18,022 nucleotides of DNA from Acetobacteraceae bacterium. Its GTDB lineage: Bacteria; Pseudomonadota; Alphaproteobacteria; Acetobacterales; Acetobacteraceae. The translations under genes were made by a program, and so were the position numbers. This document shows positions 14,809-18,022 of this stretch, piece after piece. The stretch spans positions 1-18,022 of the forward strand of contig CANJSR010000037.1 of assembly GCA_947476855.1 (NCBI GenBank), given 5' to 3'. Each line of letters opens with the position of its first letter. Within the stretch, counting starts at the first letter, position 1. The notes under the pieces were generated by a model, which worked only from the letters and a program-made list of their open reading frames with translations, did no database searches and had not been told where the DNA came from.

Positions 14809-14826
14809 AAGGAGCCTTGACGATGG
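14798..14826 (+). promoter_or_regulatory. Start-codon hairpin of rpoH, possible RNA thermosensor
   Basis: CCATCG (14798-14803) is the exact complement of CGATGG (14821-14826), which contains the rpoH ATG. Inside, GCT (14804-14806) can pair with AGC (14813-14815), leaving the AAGG of the ribosome binding site in a small loop. The start codon would be paired in a 6-bp helix of modest stability, as expected of a structure that opens on warming. This is predicted by eye only. Confidence 0.45.
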
Positions 14827-15728
14827 CCTCTATCGCACTGAACGTCGCCCCCGAGGGCAACCTGTCCCGGTATCTCCAGGACATTCGCAAATTCCCGATG
14901 CTCGCGCCGGAAGAAGAACTGGCGCTCGCGTATCGCTGGCGTGACCAGGAAGACATGGCTGCGGCGCACAAGCTTGTGACGTCCCACCTGCGCCTCGTTG
15001 CCAAGATCGCCATGGGGTATCGCGGGTATGGCCTGCCGGTCGGGGAGCTGATCAGCGAAGGCAACGTCGGGATGATGCAGGCCGTAAAGCGGTTCGACCC
15101 CGATCGTGGGTTCCGCCTGGCGACCTATGCGATGTGGTGGATCAGGGCCGCGATCCAGGAATACATCCTGCATAGCTGGTCGCTCGTGAAGATGGGCACG
15201 ACCGCGGCGCAGAAGAAGCTGTTCTTCAACCTGCGCCGGCTGAAGGGCCAGATGCAGGCGATCGAGGACGGCGACCTGAAGCCCGAGCAGGTGGCGAAGA
15301 TCGCCAAGGACCTGGACGTGCCCGAGCAGGACGTCATCAACATGAACCGCCGCCTCGCCGCGCCGGATCACAGCCTGAACGCACCGGTCCGCATGGACTC
15401 GGAGGGCGAGTGGCAGGATTGGCTGGTCGACGAGTCGGAAAGCCAGGAAACCGCGATCGCGGAACGGGAAGAGCTCAGCGGACGCCAGGCGCTTCTGGCC
15501 AACGCCTTGAAGACGCTGAACGATCGGGAACGTCATATCCTGATTGAGCGGCGGCTGAAGGACAACCCGACGACTCTGGAAGACCTGTCGCAGCAGTATG
15601 ACATCTCGCGGGAGCGGGTCCGGCAGATCGAGGTCCGTGCGTTCGAGAAGCTGCAGAAGGCGATGAAGACCGCGGTGGCCGAACAGCGCGCCCATGCCGG
15701 CACGCTTCGGGCCTTGCAGGCGGCATAG
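14823..15728 (+). CDS. rpoH: Heat-shock sigma factor RpoH (sigma-32)
   Basis: This 301-residue alternative sigma factor directs RNA polymerase to heat-shock promoters such as those of groESL and dnaK. Region 2 (core binding, -10 recognition and melting) spans about residues 50-118, with LISEGNVGMMQAVKRFDP and the aromatic-rich RLATYAMWWIRAAIQEYI. The RpoH box QKKLFFNLR at 130-138 is diagnostic and separates it from RpoD and RpoS. Region 4 includes LEDLSQQYDISRERVRQIEVRAFEKL at about 252-277, the -35-binding helix-turn-helix. The ATG at 14823 has AAAGGAG at 14808-14814 with an 8-base gap; a TTG six bases upstream would crowd the ribosome binding site. Upstream lie a strong promoter, a CtrA-type box, a leader ORF and a start-codon hairpin. 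Many alphaproteobacteria carry two rpoH copies, so this may be one of two. Confidence 0.95.
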   Translation: MASIALNVAPEGNLSRYLQDIRKFPMLAPEEELALAYRWRDQEDMAAAHKLVTSHLRLVAKIAMGYRGYGLPVGELISEGNVGMMQAVKRFDPDRGFRLATYAMWWIRAAIQEYILHSWSLVKMGTTAAQKKLFFNLRRLKGQMQAIEDGDLKPEQVAKIAKDLDVPEQDVINMNRRLAAPDHSLNAPVRMDSEGEWQDWLVDESESQETAIAEREELSGRQALLANALKTLNDRERHILIERRLKDNPTTLEDLSQQYDISRERVRQIEVRAFEKLQKAMKTAVAEQRAHAGTLRALQAA

Positions 15729-15741
15729 CCCGTCCCCGCGG

Positions 15742-15769
15742 CCGGTGTTTCCCTTGGGGGAGGCACCGG
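15742..15769 (+). terminator. Strong hairpin after rpoH, terminator without T run
   Basis: CCGGTGTTTCCC (15742-15753) pairs over 12 positions, two of them G-T, with GGGAGGCACCGG (15758-15769) around a TTGG loop. It begins 13 bases after the rpoH stop. The stem is strong, but no T run follows, so termination may be incomplete and read into the toxin unit. Confidence 0.5.
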
Positions 15770-15803
15770 GATGCGCCGGGTGCCGTGACGCGGGTGGCCG
15801 GCA

Positions 15804-16178
15804 ATGAAGGCGTTGGGGTGGCTTGCCATCCCATTTTGCGTCAGTGAAACGGTCGGTCATCAGGCCGGTTCTGTTTCCCGCCGCGTTATCCGAACCTTAA
15901 TCCTTCGTGCGTATCCTGACGGTCACGGAACCGAGGACGCGTCGATTGGGCCGCACACCAATCCCAAGACCGGGATTTCTGGACAATTGCGACTATCAGG
16001 CTTCATCCACGGGGAACGCCGCTGGCGGAGCCGCGATGGTCAGCGCCTGTTCACCTGGGACAGCCTGCACGGCGAAATCGAGGTTTTTGACTTGCGCGGT
16101 CGCCATCTCGGCGTGTTGGATGCCGTGACCGGAGAATGGCGGAAGGGCCCGATCAGAGGGAGAAGGATTGATGTCTGA
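15804..16178 (+). CDS. Colicin E3-type ribonuclease toxin domain protein
   Basis: From the ATG at 15804 the product has 124 residues. The last 55 or so match the cytotoxic ribonuclease domain of colicin E3/E4/E6 and pyocin S6, which cuts 16S rRNA in the decoding site. The core is RRWRSRDGQRLFTWDSLHGE (72-91), then VEF-like strands, RGRHLGVLDAVTG (98-110) and KGPIRGRRI (114-122). Asp86, His89, Glu91, Glu93 and Arg120 correspond by motif to colicin E3 Asp510, His513, Glu515, Glu517 and Arg545, with one residue fewer between Asp and Arg. The domain is basic (about 14 Arg/Lys against 9 Asp/Glu in residues 48-124). There is no receptor-binding or translocation domain and no signal peptide. The start is doubtful: codons 1-47 look poorly coding and the ATG has a weak ribosome binding site, while a GAGGA at 15933-15937 sits 7 bases before an in-frame ATT at 15945, which would give 77 residues. 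The partner gene overlaps the end by 8 bp. Confidence 0.8.
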   Translation: MKALGWLAIPFCVSETVGHQAGSVSRRVIRTLILRAYPDGHGTEDASIGPHTNPKTGISGQLRLSGFIHGERRWRSRDGQRLFTWDSLHGEIEVFDLRGRHLGVLDAVTGEWRKGPIRGRRIDV

Positions 16179-16527
16179 CCCAACGATGGCGGCTGAACCG
16201 ACGACCTTCTTCGACCTCTACCTCCTCGATCCTGCCCAGGAGTCCATCGATGGATGGGTGGAGCGTTGGCACGATCTTGCCGATGAGGCTGGCCCCCCAT
16301 TGCATGCGTTTCTGGGTCTGACCGCCGCGGAATACGCGCTTTGGGTCTATGACCCTGGCGTGCTCCCCACCATCCGGGTTGCCCGTCTGTCAGGTCAATC
16401 CCTGGTGGATGTGGTGTCCAACCGGTTGGCGGAACTTGATCACGCAAGGTCCCCCCAGGACGACACGCGACGCAACGGATTGCGCCTCTGGCTGGCCCAG
16501 CAAGCCCGAGAAGCCGCCCCCGCCTGA
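16171..16527 (+). CDS. Putative immunity/antitoxin partner of the ribonuclease
   Basis: This acidic 118-residue protein (about 18 Asp/Glu to 9 Arg/Lys) has no signal peptide or membrane segment and looks mainly helical. The ATG at 16171 has GGAG at 16159-16162, 8 bases upstream, and overlaps the toxin gene by 8 bp, so translation is probably coupled. A recognisable core runs from WVERWHD (29-35) through [20 protein letters not shown] (44-63) to LPTIRVARL (65-73). I associate this core with small uncharacterised proteins beside small toxins, but that is from memory. It does not resemble the 84-residue beta-rich colicin E3 immunity protein. Position, overlap and opposite charge suggest it binds and neutralises the basic ribonuclease. 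Toxin first and inhibitor second is the bacteriocin-immunity order rather than the usual antitoxin-first order. The direct function is inferred, not shown. Confidence 0.65.
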   Translation: MSDPTMAAEPTTFFDLYLLDPAQESIDGWVERWHDLADEAGPPLHAFLGLTAAEYALWVYDPGVLPTIRVARLSGQSLVDVVSNRLAELDHARSPQDDTRRNGLRLWLAQQAREAAPA

Positions 16528-16545
16528 CGGGCCCGACAATCACGC

Positions 16546-16573
16546 TTGCCTCCCGCCCCAACCCGAGTACCTT
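16546..16573 (+). promoter_or_regulatory. Candidate promoter of hisS
   Basis: TTGCCT (16546-16551) and TACCTT (16568-16573) are separated by 16 bases. The -35 is good and the -10 poor. Transcription would start near 16580, about 22 bases before the chosen hisS start. It would let hisS be expressed independently of the toxin unit. Confidence 0.35.
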
Positions 16574-16601
16574 GGGCCATTCCCACCCCCAAGGACGAAC
16601 C

Positions 16602-17837
16602 GTGACCGACCTGCAACCCGCCCGCGGCACCCACGACCTGATCGGCGATGACCAGCGGCGTCACCAGCACGTCGCCGACACCGCTCGCCGCATCGCCGCC
16701 ATCTACGGCTTCGACGAATGGACCACCCCGATCTTTGAGGACACGCGCGTCTTCTCCCGCACCCTCGGCGAAACCTCCGACGTCGTGATGAAGGAGATGT
16801 ACAGCTTCGAGGATCGCGGCGGCGAGTCGATCACCCTCCGCCCCGAGGGCACCGCCGGCGTCTGCCGAGCGCTCGTGACCAACGGGCTGACGCAGTCTTT
16901 GCCGCAGAAGGTGTTCTACGCAGGCCCGATGTTCCGGTATGAGCGCCCGCAGAAAGGCCGCTACCGCCAGTTCCACCAGATCGGGCTGGAGCTGATCGGC
17001 CCGTCCGAACCCCTCGCCGACGCGGAAGTGATCGCCTGCGGCTGGGACATCCTCAAGGCCCTCGGCGTGGCCCAGGACGCCGTCCTGGAAGTCAACACGC
17101 TGGGCGATGCGGAAAGCCGAGCGGCGTATCGCGAGGCGTTGGTGGGGTATTTCACGGCGCATCAGGGGGGATTGTCGAAGGACAGCCTGGCTCGGCTGGA
17201 GCGCAACCCGATGCGCATCCTCGACAGCAAGGATGAGGGCGATCGGAAGATCGTGGCCGAGGCCCCGACCATCGCCGCCCACCTTACCGAATCCGCCGCG
17301 ACCTTCTTCGCCCGCTTGCAGGAACATTTGACACGGTTCGGGGTGCCGTTCCGGGAGAACCCTCGGATTGTCCGCGGCCTGGACTACTACGGCCACACCG
17401 CCTTCGAGTTCGTAACCACCAAGCTCGGCGCCCAAGGCACGGTCATGGCCGGCGGCCGCTATGATGGCTTGGTGAAGGAAATGGGCGGACCATCGACCCC
17501 CGCCGTCGGCTGGGCCGCGGGCATGGAACGCCTGGCCATGCTGATGGACGCACCGCCTGTGCTCGCCGCTCCCGTCTCGGTGGTGCCGATTGGCGACTCG
17601 GCCGAGGCTGCCGCGCTGGAGGTTCTGCAATCCCTCCGCGCCGCCGGCATCCGCGCCGAGATGTCCTATCGCGGCAATCTCCGCCGGCGGATGGAGCGGG
17701 CAAACCGCATCGGCGCCCGCGCCGCCGTGATCCTGGGCGACGACGACATCGCCAACGGGGTCGCGCAGGTAAAGGATCTGACCGCCGGCACGCAGGAAGC
17801 CGTCCCCCTGTCCCAGGTCGCCGCGCGGCTGGCATGA
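16602..17837 (+). CDS. hisS: Histidine-tRNA ligase HisS
   Basis: This 411-residue class II aminoacyl-tRNA synthetase charges tRNA-His with histidine in the cytoplasm, acting as a dimer. The N-terminus ARGTHDL is typical of the family. Motif 2 is [16 protein letters not shown] at 111-126. The histidine-specific loop [12 protein letters not shown] is at 258-269. Motif 3 lies around GGRYDGL (284-290) to GWAAGMERL (303-311). The anticodon-binding domain fills the last 90 residues, from about VVPIGDSAE onward. I chose the GTG at 16602 because AAGGA precedes it by about 7 bases and the family N-terminus starts directly there; an in-frame TTG at 16572 would add 10 unrelated residues. The gene is intact and its composition resembles other housekeeping genes here. 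It precedes the probable prfA, a common alphaproteobacterial order. Confidence 0.96.
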   Translation: MTDLQPARGTHDLIGDDQRRHQHVADTARRIAAIYGFDEWTTPIFEDTRVFSRTLGETSDVVMKEMYSFEDRGGESITLRPEGTAGVCRALVTNGLTQSLPQKVFYAGPMFRYERPQKGRYRQFHQIGLELIGPSEPLADAEVIACGWDILKALGVAQDAVLEVNTLGDAESRAAYREALVGYFTAHQGGLSKDSLARLERNPMRILDSKDEGDRKIVAEAPTIAAHLTESAATFFARLQEHLTRFGVPFRENPRIVRGLDYYGHTAFEFVTTKLGAQGTVMAGGRYDGLVKEMGGPSTPAVGWAAGMERLAMLMDAPPVLAAPVSVVPIGDSAEAAALEVLQSLRAAGIRAEMSYRGNLRRRMERANRIGARAAVILGDDDIANGVAQVKDLTAGTQEAVPLSQVAARLA

Positions 17838-17869
17838 GCGTGCTGAAGCCCACCCAGCCGATCCCCTTC

Positions 17870-17948
17870 CGTCATGGTGGGCGCAGGCCCAGCATCCAAG
17901 ACTTCACCGACGCCAGCCGTGGGTGGCGGGCCTGCGCCCACCATGACG
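17870..17948. repeat. 21-bp perfect inverted repeat, REP/BIME-like element
   Basis: The 21 bases at 17870-17890 (CGTCATGGTGGGC onward) are matched exactly in reverse complement at 17928-17948, around a 37-base centre. Each arm can also form an imperfect hairpin with neighbouring bases, and the centre contains a smaller GCCA/TGGC dyad. This is the build of a repetitive extragenic palindrome pair or a small MITE-like element; alphaproteobacterial genomes carry many palindromes with a CGTCATGG edge. There is no second copy in the window. In the hisS-to-prfA transcript it would form a very stable stem. Confidence 0.8.
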
Positions 17949-17973
17949 ATGGGACGTCGGGGGCCCCCACCCC

Positions 17974-18022
17974 ATGAATCTCCTCCAACGCCTCGACCGC
18001 ATCGCGGCCCGTGCCGACGAAC
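17974..18022 (+). CDS. prfA: Probable peptide chain release factor 1, N-terminus (partial)
   Basis: Only the first 16 codons lie in the window: MNLLQRLDRIAARADE. A start of the form ERLDRI-ARxxE is typical of alphaproteobacterial release factor 1, which recognises UAA and UAG stop codons, and hisS followed by prfA is a common order in this class. The ribosome binding site is weak, and a GC-only palindrome (GGGGGCCCCC) sits just upstream of the ATG. The call rests on a short sequence and on context, so it is tentative. Confidence 0.6.
   Translation, partial: MNLLQRLDRIAARADE

Noticed and set aside
15907..16128. 73-residue frame overlapping the toxin in another frame
   Set aside because: It overlaps the ribonuclease catalytic core, whose residues match colicin E3; this frame shows no motif.

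Overview
The window is high-GC chromosomal DNA from an alphaproteobacterium. Rhodospirillales, and within it Acetobacteraceae, is my best guess, but this is an inference. The guess rests on the Gly-Met-rich GroEL tail, an RpoH-type heat-shock sigma factor, an mlaA-mlaC pair, a small one-helix membrane protein divergent from an RluA-family gene, and the hisS-prfA order. I see no rRNA, tRNA, CRISPR array, prophage or complete insertion sequence.

Layout. 1-1127: the 3' end of groEL with a strong terminator, a 381-bp gap, and a cold-shock protein gene with a hairpin leader. 1128-4190: sthA (soluble transhydrogenase) converges on mlaC, which lies behind mlaA (outer-membrane lipid asymmetry). 4191-7585: a metallophosphoesterase converges with a family-2 glycosyltransferase with no base between their stops, then come an EamA-type permease and a TauE/SafE-type permease. 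7595-13473: a minus-strand run of six genes, read right to left as a one-helix membrane protein, a zinc-free medium-chain reductase, a molybdopterin oxidoreductase, a GMC flavoenzyme and a Prx5-like peroxiredoxin that ends at a clear terminator. 13519-15728: a 23S rRNA pseudouridine synthase (RluD-like), then rpoH behind a well-formed promoter and a structured leader of about 180 nt. 15804-16527: a two-gene unit. The first gene encodes a colicin-E3-type ribonuclease domain and the second, overlapping it by 8 bp, an acidic 118-residue protein. 16602-18022: hisS, a large inverted repeat, and the start of a gene that is probably prfA.

The most interesting element is the 15804-16527 pair. The first product carries the colicin E3 catalytic set (Asp, His, Glu, Arg) at matching spacing but has no bacteriocin receptor or translocation domain. 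The partner does not look like the colicin E3 immunity protein. I read it as a chromosomal ribosome-targeting toxin with a novel-looking immunity or antitoxin protein, between the housekeeping genes rpoH and hisS. Next in interest is the rpoH control region. It has an exact TTAA-N7-TTAAC (CtrA-type) box 2 bp from the -35, a 49-codon leader ORF ending at the rpoH ribosome binding site, and a 6-bp helix that would sequester the rpoH start codon, a possible RNA thermosensor.

Most other genes are ordinary housekeeping or metabolic genes, and their functions are assigned by family recognition only.
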